Translations under genes and position numbers: made by a program
Notes under the pieces: model-generated
Databases searched by the model: none
Told to the model about the DNA's origin: nothing
What the model saw: the letters and a program-made list of their open reading frames with translations, nothing else
Assembly (NCBI GenBank): GCA_039707465.1
Contig: CM077647.1
Location: 46,898,110-46,962,109, forward strand
Reading direction: 5' to 3'
Source: Rhabdophis nuchalis
Lineage: Eukaryota; Chordata; Lepidosauria; Squamata; Natricidae
Length of the DNA: 64,000 bases
Part shown: piece after piece, positions 23,456-36,989 of the stretch
Layout: each line of letters starts with the position of its first letter
How positions within the stretch are numbered: position 1 is the stretch's first letter

Positions 23456-26400
23456 ACAACTAGATTACCCCACCCACCCCAAGTCGAATCTTGGTATGTG
23501 CTATGATAAGCAGTCTCAGAATTGTCTACCAGCATAACTCTTTTTAGGCATTTATAGAGAAGTGGGATGTGACTGAATTTAACTAATGCCCAGTCATCCT
23601 GCGGAGACTTGCACTGAATTAGTAAGCAGTAGCAGGGATTTCTCCAGAGCAGAAGGCAGAGAGGTTTGCACAAACAGATAAGTTTAACTGTTGCTACCCT
23701 ATAGAATAATGTATTTGCAGAAGGGTGGCCTCGTAGGGTCTGGTTCAGACAATGTACTAAGCCATAATGAATTGGTTGTGCTTATTACCATGTGCAGACT
23801 TAGGATTTATAAAGCATTATTACTATTTCTTCTTTTTACAACATACCATACTTAAGCATAATGTTAGATTTTGACATTAAATTCACTTTGGTTTTTTAAG
23901 AAGCTTCCACACTATTATCACGATTTTACTTATTTATGAACAAACTTTGCAGCTCCAAGCAACTCCTCCTAACTCCAGGAAATGCCTAGAGTGAAACAAA
24001 TTCTTAAAGATGGGAGACTATTGGCAGCCTTTTAGGTGTGAAATTGCTTTGGCTTTATGGGCTGCTCAGTCAAGGTCCAGGGCAGCCAAAGAAAAGGCAT
24101 CTTTTGACTTCAAAGGGCACTTTGTTAATCTTTCCAGTTCCCCTCACCAAAAAAAAGCAATTTGGAAACACTCAGTGTAAACTAGCTCAACAGAAATAGT
24201 AAGTCTTAGAAGAAAACAGCTTCAGGCAAGTCATCCCTATTTTACTCATCTCAGAAGATCTCAAAGAAAGCAGCAACAAAAGTAACATCAGTTATATACC
24301 TTTGTTAGCATCTAACAGACAGGCTTCTCTAAGATATCAACATTTTTTCATTCCAATTCCTATTAACCAAAGAATGAAACACTGCTATTCTCCCGAGAAA
24401 ATACATTGTCTGGGGCATCAGCATCTTCAGTCCCTACAATGCCTTACAAAGATATGTCTGCAAGGATTCTTAAATTACATTTTATGTCCTTTGCCAAATA
24501 GGAAATGCCATCCAAAGTCTAAGCATGCCCACTTACTGCAACTGGAAATGCTTCTAATTTCTTTTTGAGAACTGTGATGTTATATACTTCAGCATCCTTT
24601 TTAAACTTTCTCTTTTTATTTTGATATAGGGGCAGATAACTGGCCTGGCAGGTACAGTATTTTTTATAACATTTCATTATTTTTTCCTTTAGAATATTCT
24701 ATTCTATTACAAGAGCTATTACAAATCTCTAACAAAACATTTTTAATATCGACATTTTTGGGATATTCCACGTGAATTAAAAAACTGAAATGTCTTAATA
24801 CTCTATTAATTATATTATTAAAAATAGTAAAATGATACCATATAAACAGGTTTGGGGTTAAATTTTTTCATCAAAAATTGTATATGTTTAAATATTAAAT
24901 ATATTAGTGTTCCCAAAGGAGAGGAAAGAACCCACATCAGATTATCTTCAATAGAGGTATAAAGTTTTGAAAGATTCATTGACCCAAAAGATATGGCCAT
25001 GTGATAATTTGGTACCCTTAAGGGGAAATCTTTAAATATTGAATATATTAATATGTTGTTGAATTATATACCAAAGTTTTGGTACCTGAGTGTATATTAG
25101 GAATTACAATTGCATTGAAAATTGGTATGTGCATGTATGTGCATGCATGTGTGTACCAAAAAAATTATGTTGATAAATTGGAAAAAGTATATTTTAGTTT
25201 TAAGAAAAAATACTCTAATTTTATTCATCTTGGGTAAAGCAGTATTTTCTAAATCCAAGGATAAAACTTCACACAGAATTGGTGCCCAGCTCAATTCCCA
25301 TGACGATCTCGGTCTATAGTTTAATGTAGGATTAGGGTATGCTTAGGGTTGATTTTAGTTGTGGTTGTTGGAAGGAACAATTACCCGCAGGTAAGTATTC
25401 CATATAAGGGACAAATAAGAAAATGAAAATGTACCTTGTGTAGCATAATTATTAGTGATAAAACAGCAGGTGGACTCAACCACCTTTTTGCCATGAATTC
25501 CTTTTGTTTCTTCCTCCCAGAACCTTACTGATGAGTAAATAACTGTCACCATTGTGCTGCTGCAATCGATTGCCTGTAAGTGGACATACCAGTAGAAGCA
25601 GCTAGAATACTTTCCCAGGCCTCATAATTGGCTGCTGTCTTCTCTTTTTAAACCGTTATGAGATATAGACCTGATGCATTGGCAGCAATAAGGGAGACAT
25701 TCTGTTGACCACACTCAATTGTTGCAACCTGGGGAATCTTGGTACCTGAGCTCTTTCCACATTGGGAAGCCCCATTGCTTTGAGGACAATGCTACTTATA
25801 AACCTGATTTTACTCCCAAAGAAACATAGATCTGGTTGGAGCTAGAACTAACCTCATGATTAATTGGCTGGTTCAATTAATTCCATTTTGGAATCTGCAT
25901 GGCAAAATAGTACCCCCACCATTAATGATGAATGATGATGAGTCCCCATCAGCTAAGCATGTTGGATGAACAGGGCCATATGGACTGTTTGCGCTTGTGA
26001 AATCTCCATTTCCAAAGAATGATCTGTGTCCACATTTCCCATTGCATGCATAAAGCAGGATTTTTTTTATTGCTAATATTTAAAATTTTTCCATGGATTA
26101 AGACAAGATGTAGATAGTGTATAAGTGCTGTGCAAGCCAGTTCAAATCAATAATGGATTTTTTACTTGTGCAATTGTTTCTTTCTCAATGTAAATATTTT
26201 AAAATGTGGTATACTAAGAAATAGCCTATCAAGGTAATTAGATGATTCTCTTTGAGCCTTTTATATCTGTGTATTTCATCTTCCCCTCCTTTTCCAGCCA
26301 CTACTTTCAATCCCTCTCCCAAATGACTGTTGGTTTTATCTATCAATCTCTCAGGTTCTCAGCATTATGTGAATCTTTATGAGCAGGCTTGAGTGTTTTT

Positions 26401-28085
26401 TTCTCTTCCTTCCCTTTCCCCCCATTAAGGCTAGCTAGCTAGCTGTTTGTTTGCTTGTTTGTTTCACTCTCCTTCCTTCCTTTCTCTGTTCCTCCTTCAC
26501 TCCCTCTCTCTCTTTGAAAATTTCAAACTTCTTTAGGTCTAGGTGTTTTTTTTTGCTGAACTTTGCTGAAATGGAATATAAGATGATCAAAATCTAATTT
26601 ATTTATAGTCTTCTAGTGCTGATATGTAACATATAAGCATACTTTGGTGGAATAATAGGCATCCTTTCTTATGATTTTATATATCATAAGAACTTTAGTG
26701 CTGACCAAAAGTCACTATTATACCACTATGACTTCCTGCTAACAATGTAGTACTGGTCTCTATCATCCTAGGAAGATTTTTGCTTGTAAATTATTTTGAC
26801 TTAAAAAAATTAAGTTAGTAACTACACTTCAAATTGAAGTGTCATCCCTTATCTGTACACAATGTATTACACTGAATGCACAATTTTATAAATGGTTTCT
26901 ATTTAACAAAGAAATATAATTCTGTATCCTTAAGCCACTTTCTAGAGGTTCCTGGGAGAGATTCCAGTATATTATGGAAACTGGTCCTGATAGTTAATTA
27001 GCTCGTTTGCATATCTATAAAGCAGCTTGACACCCATGGTTAGGAATCTCATTTGTACAAAAGCATATCTAAAAAATAGTTTTCAAAGTGTTGATGAAAC
27101 AACACTTAATTCTCCTTAATTCTCATTTGCCAGATGACATGTCACTGAAAAAGTACCAGCATTAAGTTTGCTTTCAGTGCTACTCAGAAGCAGAAATACT
27201 GATTTCTTTAAGGTTTCTTGTGAGTAAGCAATTTCCTAGGGATGGGTAGCTTTGCCTATTTGCTAATACTGCTTAGTGCTTTGCAACGGCTAAAGAAGCA
27301 GCTGGCTTTCTACACAAAGAAATTGGGCTCTGAAGCTGTCAATCTTCTTTGTGTGACAGAGAGGACTTTTTGCTTGCTTTGAAAGGATGGCTCTACATCT
27401 GTCATTTCTTTCAGTAATGTGGCCCAATATCAGGATGGCTACAGCTGTCTGTTCTCTTTCTGTGGCTTCTGGGACAGGAAAATATCTGGGAGTATTGCCT
27501 CTCCCCCCCCCCCCCAGCCCTACCCTCATTTTTTTTTGTCAGTGAGCTTGTTCGCCCTTCATTAGACAACTGTTACAAGCCTTTGCATGTAAACTGTATT
27601 GTTGCTTCTTTGCCGGAATAGTAATACTTGCAGTTTCAAAGATCTCTGGAATGGATTTTTTATTTTTCATGACATAAATTTTAATGTCATGAACATAATT
27701 TTGTTTATATTTTCATGGTGTATTATACACTTAATTTGATAAATTATTAAAATTTAGCACTTACACTCTAAATAAATTACACACTTATATCAAGAATAGT
27801 AACGTGCCCTACACTTATTTTCGAAGAGATGAAATTTCATAATTACAGTTAATAATAATAAGTTAATAATTGTTTGAAATCATATTTGGAAGATAGAAGT
27901 ATGATATAGAATATGTATTATATGTAATGTCACAAGTGTCTGCATACATACTTGAAGTCACGTGTATTGAAATCCGTGTGTCTTACTCCAGAATGCATAT
28001 TTAGCTTACTATTGTCAGATTTCTAAGTCAGTATTTACGACCACAATCATTTATGAAAATATTTTGGACTTAGATTTGGTCTCTA
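23456..28085. other. No gene seen; AT-rich gene desert
   Basis: About 4.6 kb of AT-rich DNA. It contains pyrimidine-rich patches (26,400-26,520, with CTAGCTAGCTAG and TTTGTTTGCTTG) and a poly-C run near 27,504-27,514. The block at 26,960-27,060 includes TTAATTAGCTCGTTTGCATAT (octamer-like), a possible regulatory site but unsupported otherwise. No coding frame is convincing. Confidence 0.4.
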
Positions 28086-28089
28086 CCAT

Positions 28090-28265
28090 CTGTGAGTTCT
28101 GGACTTCTTTTAGATAAGAAAGCTAGCAGGGTGACTTTGGGTCAGTCCCTGTCTCTCAACTTCACAAGATTATTGTTGTGGAGAAAATAAAAGGCGGTAT
28201 TGTTGCCACCTTAAGTTGATGCTCTGTATAAAAATAAATGTGGGGTAAAAATGGAATAATAATAA
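28090..28265 (+). mobile_element. SINE fragment (same family as 16.6 kb)
   Basis: The text GTGACTTTGGGTCAGTCCCTGTCTCTCAAC ... TTGTTGTGGAGAAAATAAAAGGCGG ... CTGTATAAAAATAAA matches the body and tail of the tRNA-type SINE seen at 16.6 kb. The head is degraded. Confidence 0.55.
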
Positions 28266-29713
28266 GTCTGGGTAGTGGATGTGGCAGTACCTGGACACAG
28301 CAGAAAAGAAGAAAAAGAATAGTAAAAAAAATCACAAAACACAGAGATCGTCAAATAGAAGTAGAATGACTGTTGCAAAAGAAAGCAAAGATTATACCAA
28401 TATTAATAGGCCCTGTGGGTTGAATCCCAAAACAGCAAGAGTACCCTTCACACAACTGGCATTGACAAAAATAATCATTAGTCAATTGCAAAAGGCAGTT
28501 TTACTTGGAGCAGTTTTCATCCTGCGATTGATACCTTTCATACCATCAAACAACTTCTGTCCATCCCAGATCCTTGAGAAGAGATCAATAGGCAAATAAA
28601 AATGACAAATTCATTCTAAAAAACTAGCTAAGTATGCAACCAACTATAATAATAATAAACATCAGTAACTTTCCTGAATATATACAAAGAATGCAGCAAG
28701 GCAGTCACACATTTCAATATGTAAGGAATTTTGTCCTTTGATCTACATAGTTTCTTTAAAAAAAATCAACTGCCTGAGTTCAAAAGGAACTACAGTATTT
28801 TTTTAAAAAGATCAATTGGCATTTTACAAAGTAACTTTCTCACCCATACAAAACTAGATATGCAAATCTGGAACTATGGGTTTACATGCATTGTGTTTTC
28901 TGCCTCCTAGGAAGATTCTCATGGCAAGAGAAAAATCAACTCCTTTTAGTGGCCACCTATTAGCTGCAACTGTTTAACTTTCTTCTTTCCTGCCAGAAAG
29001 AATAATCTGTTCCACTCGCCAGGCCAATGGAGTTGCAGAACTTATTGGTCTTTGAAGAATGTTAAAGTTAAGGAGAAATGTATGATTCTATTGCTCATCC
29101 AGAGAAATGGAGCGACTTTCCTTATAAATCTTCACTCTTTTTTCCTTACATTATATGCGTAAAATATGATGTGGCAGGCAACCCATATTTCCAGAACTTC
29201 ATGTAGCCCCTAGCCTTCGCTTTTAGTGGCTCTAAGGAACTACTTACCAAACACAATTAAAAAGAAACAATTTCCTAGCATTTTGAGGCAGAAAATACAG
29301 AAAAGCAACAATGCACCTTAAATGAGTTTAACACATTTTTAAAAGTTACCGGTATCTGAAGCTCCACCCAAAAATCCTAGGTGGATTTGTCCATGTCAGT
29401 CCTTGGGACATTTTTTAAAATGTGTGTTTTTATTTTAAATTGGGAGTGTATAGGATTTCATTTAAATTTTGGTAACTGCATATATTACAGTATTTTAATC
29501 ACTTTATGCATTACCAATATGAATGTAACAAAAGAGCTAATTTTATTCATTTTTTATTTTATAAACATATTTGATATTTTAGTTATTTTTAGCAAGCAAG
29601 ATGTTTTCCAGAGATCTTCTAAAAACTGATATCCCATTAACCTCCAATATTCCGGAACACAATAGGCTATGTTTCATCCTAAATATGGTCCATTGCCTGC
29701 CACATGTTACAGA
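28266..29713. other. No gene seen
   Basis: This is AT-rich intergenic DNA with no coherent frame. The 106-codon frame at 28,279-28,599 (plus) is Lys/Ser-rich at its start and matches nothing recognised. Confidence 0.4.
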
Positions 29714-30104
29714 ACAGTGATGGCTAATGTTTTCAGCACCGAGTGCCAACCCGGGACGTGTGGATGCATGTGCTGGAGCACATGCATCCACATGTGAATG
29801 TGTTGGAGCACCAGAAACTCAAACACTAGTTGGTCTTTGGGTTTCTGGTGCATGCATGCATGCCAGCCAGCTCATCTTTGTGTGTGCCAGAACGCCGGAA
29901 ACCTGTATACCAGGTGGCTGGCGCATGCATGTGCACTCGACAGCTGATCTTCGGGTTTCCGGTGCTCTGGCGTATGCAAACCAGCTGGGCAAACCAGCTG
30001 TGCATGTGTGCACCGGAAACCAGAATAGCAGCTGGTGATGGTAAGGGTGCTCACAGGGTTATGCATACCATCTCTGTCACGCATACCATAGGTTCACCAT
30101 CACG
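29714..30104. mobile_element. hAT-like non-autonomous element
   Basis: The left end ACAGTGATGGCTAATG... and right end ...GGTTCACCATCACG are inverted. They are flanked by a near-perfect 8-bp duplication, GTTACAGA (29,706-29,713) and GTTATAGA (30,105-30,112). An 8-bp TSD is the hAT signature. The interior is a repeated 'GGTTTCCGGTGC...GCATGCATG' motif, with no transposase. Confidence 0.6.
29759..29792. repeat. Near-perfect palindrome inside hAT-like element
   Basis: TGTGGATGCATGTGCT and its exact inverse are separated by GG. These 16-bp arms could extrude as a hairpin. Confidence 0.9.
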
Positions 30105-30112
30105 GTTATAGA

Positions 30113-30850
30113 GCATGAACTCTTCCTTGACCGGAAGCATTACACAAAATTGTAATTCTTTGCCATTGTTAATAAATATGTAGGCATTTTGTAAGTCTCT
30201 TTCCTAAGGTTAAAAACAATTCCTAATGTGATACACAATTAATTAGCAATGTGATCTCTGTGTTAACCTATGCCATTACAACCTAAACGATACTGTTTTT
30301 CTATTTCAGGTTTAATACAGTAAAACTAGGTAAGTAAAATTAACATTTAATTGGGTTGAATGTGTTGTTAAAGCAGTCTTATGCAACTTGGTGTAAAGCC
30401 CTTTAAATTATTTTAGAATAAATAATTGGTTTGTCAATTGTTTTCTAGTTTTGTGATCAGATAGAGCACTTGTTTTTATTGCCAGTCAACTCACCTGATG
30501 CCAATGAAAATAAATTGCATTAAATAATTGGTGACAATGTATGTTTTCTCTTTGGGATGTTCATGATTAATTTTTATTACTTCTTGCCTTTAAAATGTAA
30601 ATTAGAGCTGGGTGGCCTCTAAAATTTTGTATAATAAAGTATACCAAATAATAAGAAAATAAGCTTCAATAAAGACATTTTAATAGAAAATAGCCCAAAG
30701 TCAGTGGTAATAACTTGCATTTTATTGTGACTTATAGGAATCAATAAGTTATGTGATTCTAAGTACAAATTCTGTCACTTTTGTAGAAAATATAAGAATT
30801 GATAACCAACCTTTCTATTTTTCTATTTCTAGAAAAATCTAAATTTATTA
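30113..30850. other. No gene seen
   Basis: AT-rich intergenic DNA without a recognised repeat or frame. Confidence 0.4.
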
Positions 30851-30860
30851 AAAAGATAAC

Positions 30861-30984
<124 letters not shown>

Positions 30985-32937
30985 CATCTATTGTCTGAAA
31001 CGTATTTCAGAGAAACAATCTTAGAACTCAATACTTTATGAACTGGAAATTCAGAGTTCTTTTTCTGGAGAAAATCAATGTCTGAACAATGTATTTAGCC
31101 ATTTTTCTACTTAGCATGTGTATTTGGGAGCCAAAGGAACTTTTTGTTGACTTTGATACTTAAATGTATTCTTAAATCTTCACTTTATTCCAAGAACTTG
31201 AATAGTTTATAAACCTATATATTAATTGTTAACTTAATTCACAATTTATCCATAGCATCCCTATAGCCATTATAGGGAAGCCAGAAAACAGCTAATTAGA
31301 TCAGTGATGATTGAAATATACAGTAATTCTGCTTTAACTATGGTTAACTAAGGGAGGGATGAGGTAAGAAAAGGAATAGAATGAATGGCTTTTTAAAGAA
31401 CAAGCTGGTTAACATTTTTAATTTTTAAACATGCTTTAATATTTTGTTATGGAGCAAACCTGAGTTAATTTTACTTTATCACAGAATTCCTGAGATTTCC
31501 CTATCTCAGTTGTTAGTAATTACAGATTAAGATAAATCATTAAATCCTATTCTCAAAGTACAGCATTTTAAGAATTGAATAGTAAACTTGTTAGCCTATA
31601 ATCCTATGTACGCATTCATATGTAAGTCTTGGTGAATTTAATGGGAGTTCTGAGTAGATATGTATACTATTGCATTGTTAGTGAACTTATCATAAGGTTT
31701 TAGATTGATTTTTCCAGAGACATAACTTATTATTTTTCCATTCCAAGATTAAAACCATTACAGAGCATACGATCTGGATGAAACAGCTATAGAGTTGGTT
31801 TTTGCAAGGTCTACAATATTCTGTATAATGTATTCATTGAATTATTTAAAGTATTTCTTAAAGAGATGCAATAAATCTTAAATCTTTCCCTACTGTGTTT
31901 GATTACTTTCACAGTAGAATAAGTAATATACTGTAAGCTTGATTAGAATCAGAATATTTTGGGGTCATTATAAAATATTTAAGTTTTTTTTAATAAATTG
32001 TTTAAATAAGTAGTATATTCAGATTTAAAACCAAGTGAAACAATATTTTCACCCTGTTGTTTATGCTTATCTCTTATGGAAATCATTTACTGAATTGTCT
32101 CACTAAGGCTGCAAAACTAGGTGGCAGGATTCAAAAATTCTCTAAATAAAGAATTTAGATATTCTAATAGGGTAAATGGATGATTTTTACTAATAATGGC
32201 TTTCCATATAGCTGCATGAGAACCTAGGAGCCTATAATTTTTGCCCATATAAAGATATTTGATTATGATGAAGAATCTCTTTTACTATAGTAAAGTATTG
32301 TGTCCAAATGTATGCAAAAATGTACGTTAGCATTTACTATATCAGTCATTATCAGTGATTATATCACCATAGCATGGTCTTTCCAATTAATTTCAGAGCT
32401 AAAAGTTTGATTGCATTTCCATAGCAAGTTTCTAGTTTCTGGTGAACAACTTGTATGGAATGCCCTCTTTTTTTTTTTAAATGTGTAGATTGTTTATGTA
32501 AATTAGGCAAGTTCTCTATTTTTTTAAAAATCACATACGATGATTGATAATTTTCATGAACAAAAGACAAAATCCATATGTATGAATACAGGATGGAAAA
32601 TAAAGTATCCGGTGGAAGCTTTCCACTCAGTCAATGCCTGCCAAAATGTCTTAACTATACTTTCTCCAAACTGGAAACCCTCCAAATGGGTAATTTTAGC
32701 AACTGGTTGAAAAAGACTTAATTGTAATTAGAAAACAAAGAGAAAAAGCCAGACAGTGAAATCTTCTTAAAGAAGGATTGTGATCTTAGAATGGCCACAA
32801 AGAAGACTTTCATCAGTATTCCATCCAACTGCACCTCAGGTAATGAAAGGAGCAAAGAAAATCTTGTAATCTCTTATCTACATAAGTATTATCTAAAGAA
32901 AGTACTATCTGTGTGATTGCTAGGAGCCCAAATGACT
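30985..32937. other. No gene seen; AT-rich
   Basis: This is intergenic DNA. Apart from the MITE-like relic at 31,599-31,677 I recognise nothing, and all frames are short. Confidence 0.4.
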
Positions 32938-32943
32938 TAATGG

Positions 32944-33583
32944 CCCCCGTGGAGAGGGCGTGCAATTTGGGTGTCCTCCTGGATCCCCGGCTGTCCATGG
33001 AAGACCATGTGGCAGCCGTGGCCAGGGGGGCGTTTCATCAGGTATGCCTGATGCGCCAATTGCGCCCTTACTGGACCGGGCTGCCCTTCGCACAGTCACT
33101 CAAGTTCTTGTGACGTTCCGACTCGACTACTGTAATGCTCTCTACATGGGGCTTCCCTTGAGGTGCATCCGAAAGCTACAGTTAGTCCAAAACGCAGCCG
33201 CGCGGGTGATTATGGGAGCCACTAGATGCTCCCACATAACACCGATCCTGCGCGAGCTGCATTGGCTTCCTGTGGTCTTTCGGGTGCGCTTCAAGGTCTT
33301 GACGACCATCTTTAAAGCGCTCCATGGCTCGGGGCCTAGTTATTTGCGAGACCGCCTCTTGCCCCATACATCCCTTAGACCGATATGCTCCCACAGAGAG
33401 GGCCTTCTCAGGGTGCCGTCGGCCGGGCAATGTCGACTGGCGACACCCAGGGGAAGAGCCTTCTCTGTGGCGGGGCCAGCCCTTTGGAACGACCTACCCC
33501 CCGAATTACGCACCATCACCGACCTCCGCCTCTTCCGCCAATGTCTAAAGACATACCTATTCCAACAAGCCGGCCTAGCCTAA
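32944..33583 (+). pseudogene. C-terminal part of LINE ORF2, one frameshift
   Basis: The first frame reads ACNLGVLLDPRLSMEDHVAA and continues to MRQLRPYW. A one-base deletion near 33,065-33,070 shifts it, after which LVTFRLDYCNALYMGLPLRC and LRELHWLPVVFRVRFKVLTT run to the natural stop (AGLA-stop at 33,583). The reverse transcriptase core is missing, so it is non-functional. Confidence 0.8.
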
Positions 33584-33784
33584 CCTCCCATGGGGAATTT
33601 TAGATAGTTTTATTGGGTATTTTAAAATTGGGTTTTTAGCATAGGATAAGACGGTTTAATTTATATTTTAAATTGTGTGTTTATTTTTGTACTCTGTATG
33701 TTTTTTAAATTTCCTGTGGGCCGCCCTGGGTCCTTTGCGGAGAAGGGCGGGATATAAATGTAAATAAACTAAACTAAACTAAAC
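32944..33784 (+). mobile_element. CR1/L3-type LINE 3' end, 5' truncated
   Basis: This is the C-terminal third of ORF2 plus 3' UTR, ending in an AAACT repeat tail (33,764-33,786). The hexamer TAATGG flanks both sides (32,938-32,943 and 33,785-33,790), a plausible short target duplication. The 3' UTR ends GGGTCCTTTGCGGAGAAGGGCGGGATATAAATG, the family's terminal motif. Confidence 0.88.
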
Positions 33785-33790
33785 TAATGG

Positions 33791-34958
33791 AAGATTACTA
33801 TTTTTTATTTATTTAAAATATTTGTACAGTCATTTTATAACAAATTCTGGGTAGCTCCCAAATAAAAATTAAAGCAATATAAAAACCGTAAAAACATGCT
33901 AAAAATAAAAATGTTGTGCTAGGTCAATTTTCCCATATGCATTCACCTCATCTTATTCCAGTCTTGTGGGGTGAAGTGGGTGGGAAGCCAGGTCTTTAGA
34001 GTTTTATCGTTATGAGGGCCTATTGAAGTTTAAGGGGAGCAGTGCGTGAACAGAGCAGTGAAACTTGGTGAGATAACTTCCAACTTTTACCCCAAAGATT
34101 TAGGCCAAGTTAAAAATTTTCAAAACAATCTCCAAATAGTAAGAAAGTGGTGATTGGATTTATGTAGGATTAAAAACTAAAAATTAAAGAGAAAGACTAA
34201 AGATTAACAATTCAGACCCAAAATAAACATTTAAAGGATGTTTTAAAACACAGAAAGCCTGGGAAAAATTGAACAACATTGTGATAAGTGATTATTGGGA
34301 GAAATTGCTTTTCTAAACTCTATTTTCAACCCCCCTGAATGGCTGACAGTCAGCCGTTTTTCTGTAAAAAGGTGAAATAAGCCTTTGCTCTAATTCCAAA
34401 GAGCCTTTTATGTAAGATCTGTAAAGGAACAAATGTAAGATCTATAAAGGGACATCTTTAGCAAAGTATTATTACTTTGAAGCTATCATAAGATTCAACT
34501 CCTTTTTGATGGCTCATATCTTGATATTTCTTGTTACTTAGTCAACATAGGTATTGAAATGGGTCTGTCCCAAATGTACATTATTTTCTGATTCCAGATT
34601 TATTGCTTAGTATAAAATGATAAGATGTGAGATGTGATAATGTGATGCATTCAAGGAGCGAATACACAAGGCTTGACAACTAGCCGAACCATCTGAATTA
34701 GCTGATATGGAAAGGTTAATCATTATAGGGCATGAGACAACAACCAAAGGAATTCAGTCAACCCTGATATTTAAATATTGGGTGCAAAAATACAGGTTTA
34801 GCACTCATATTTGCATATCTGGGACATGCTTAATCCTGACACATTTTATTTTGATATGTAATATTTATGAATGATTAATATTCATATATTGCCCTTCATT
34901 TAAATTATGATTACAATTGCTCCCTCTGAACTGTTTAAGTTCATTGTGAAATATAACT
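33791..34958. other. No gene seen
   Basis: AT-rich intergenic DNA without recognised repeat or coherent frame. Confidence 0.4.
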
Positions 34959-35550
34959 ATACTAGCTGAATACCCATGCTCCGCTACGAAACTATGTGAT
35001 CAGGCTTGATAAGTCAACATCTTGAAAATTAGTGAGTAGTTACGATTGGCCTTGCCTCTCTCTTTCTCTCCCTCAATTTTGCACCACCAAATCCTCTCCT
35101 ATCATATCTCCTTCTCTGCCTCAGGCTTGCCACACAGAATCTTCCCCTATCCTATCCCCTTATCTTCCTCAGACTTGCTGTACAGAAACCTCTTCTATTC
35201 TAATACCTTCTCTCCAAACTCTCAGCCAGCAGGCCAGATGCTTGCCATACCCACATCCAAGTGGCAGTTGGAACAGAATTATTTTCAGGTTGGGTGTAGA
35301 ACGTCTAACTCCTTAGCATCAGAGTGTGTTAATAATAATATTTCATTGTAATTTTAGTACAATGACAATAAAGATTATTATTAATATAAGAAATACTGAT
35401 AATCTGATGGTCATTTTGAAAAATCCTTTCTAAGCCAGCCCCTAGAAACCAAGAAGAAAATACGTGCCACATTTCACGTTTGTAGGCTTTATGGTCCTGG
35501 AGATTTCATAATGCGGTGTGAGTGGTTTTTGCTTTTATATATGTAGATTG
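34959..35550 (+). repeat. Interspersed repeat of unresolved class
   Basis: It begins ACTAGCTGAATACCCATGCTCCGC and ends with GCCACATTTCACGTTTGTAGG ... TGGTTTTTGCTTTTATATAT, the two halves of a common squamate repeat. A pyrimidine-rich middle (35,050-35,210) and a LINE-like tail (TACAATGACAATAAAGATTATTATT, about 35,352-35,378) interrupt it. Its family was not determined. Confidence 0.4.
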
Positions 35551-36457
35551 ATAGATACTACAAATAAATATAGCATTGTTAATATTCATATACCTAAGTT
35601 TGCTGAAGTAAGGTTTTGTTTAAATTAGTGCCTCATTTTCCAAATGTGGTGGAATTTAGGCAATGATGGGATTCATCTATAGCCTGAGAAACTTCTCTAG
35701 ATTTATTTTTCCTTTGCTGGTACTTTTTTTCTGGGACTTGGGAGAAGGGTCTGGTTGAATTAAGAGCTATTTACATAAGGGTTAGCATAGAAGAAAAGCT
35801 GAGAGGCAGGATGCAAGCTTGGCACTCTGATTTTTTTACTGTCTTTCTGGATGCATATGATCTTTCCTTAAATCTGGATGATTTCCTTAGGATGTCTTGT
35901 GAGCTGAATGAAACCAGCTGGTATCTTTAAGTGGTATTAATGGATCTAAGGATTGCTCCACCTGGGGTGGGAAAGAGTGCTTTGTCAGTTCACTGAGCAC
36001 AGGAGTCTCTTGTCTATGGGGATTCTTCAGTCGTCCAGGTCATGGTTGTCCCAAAGGTGCTTTTTTCAAGAGGCAACTGGACTTTCTTGTATTTTGATTC
36101 AAGACTATCACTTGTTTGTGAAGAAGTAGTTTACTTTATTTTTCCACCACGAGTAAAAGTTTACTTGTTTTTACCATCGGTGTCTGTGACTAATATTGTG
36201 ACTATATAGCAACATATCTTTTGCTGCAATTCCGTTGCACATCTCTCGGTCTCCTAATGGAGATATCCTCAACAGGTCTCCTATATACTTCATTAATTTG
36301 TCTCTTTAGTTAGCATTTTGTAGCCCAAGTATGCCCACCCACTTTCTGGAGAGCTTAAATGACCTCTCTACTAATGGGTTTCACTTGATGAGCAAGAGTT
36401 GGCTGCTGATAGTTATCATTGCATTTTAACTATTTTAATTCCTCAAGGTGCTTGATT
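35551..36457. other. No gene seen
   Basis: Intergenic DNA without recognised repeat or coherent frame. Confidence 0.4.
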
Positions 36458-36640
36458 TGATATTGATTTTATTGGATTTATATACCGCAGCCTGTCTCCC
36501 CGAAGGGACCCAGGGCGGTGCACAGGAAATTAAAACAATATAAATATACAAAATATGCCACAATAAAACTAATTAAATTTAATAAGCCCTGTGCTAAAAA
36601 TTAATAAAAACCCCTAATTAAAACCTCACCCAAGCAACCA
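36458..36640 (-). mobile_element. CR1/L3-type LINE 3' UTR fragment
   Basis: In minus orientation it ends with the family motif seen as TTTATATACCGCAGCC...CCCGAAGGGACCCAGGGCGG on the plus strand. It is a 3' UTR only, with no coding sequence left. Confidence 0.7.
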
Positions 36641-36752
36641 AGGGAGATAGTGGCAAGCACACAAGGGAGATAGTGGCAAGTAGCCAATCTTGTATCCGTC
36701 GGTGGGGGCAGAACACCCACCCATGCCCACCCAGCGATACCTATGCAGGTGG

Positions 36753-36753
<1 letters not shown>

Positions 36754-36817
<64 letters not shown>

Positions 36818-36920
36818 TATTGGACTTCTAGACCGCCCCCTCTACCCGAAGGGACTCGGGGCGGTGTACAGGTACAAATTAAAACCATACAATCAACATA
36901 CATATAACTAAAATCGAATT
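36754..36920 (-). mobile_element. Second LINE 3' UTR fragment with (ATT)n tail
   Basis: An ATT/AAT array of about 65 bases (36,754-36,819) abuts TGGACTTCTAGACCGCCCCCTC ... GAAGGGACTCGGGGCGGTG, the reversed terminal motif of the same LINE group. The array is the expanded 3' tail. Confidence 0.7.
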
Positions 36921-36989
36921 AAATAAACATTAGGGCAGAGAACTGGTGGTTAATTTATTTGAATCCCGCCACTGAATTTAGGGCTACTG

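Noticed and set aside
24818..25000. 60-codon minus frame near 24.9 kb as a transposon protein remnant
   Set aside because: Hydrophobic AT-rich composition and no motif I can assign; not enough to call.
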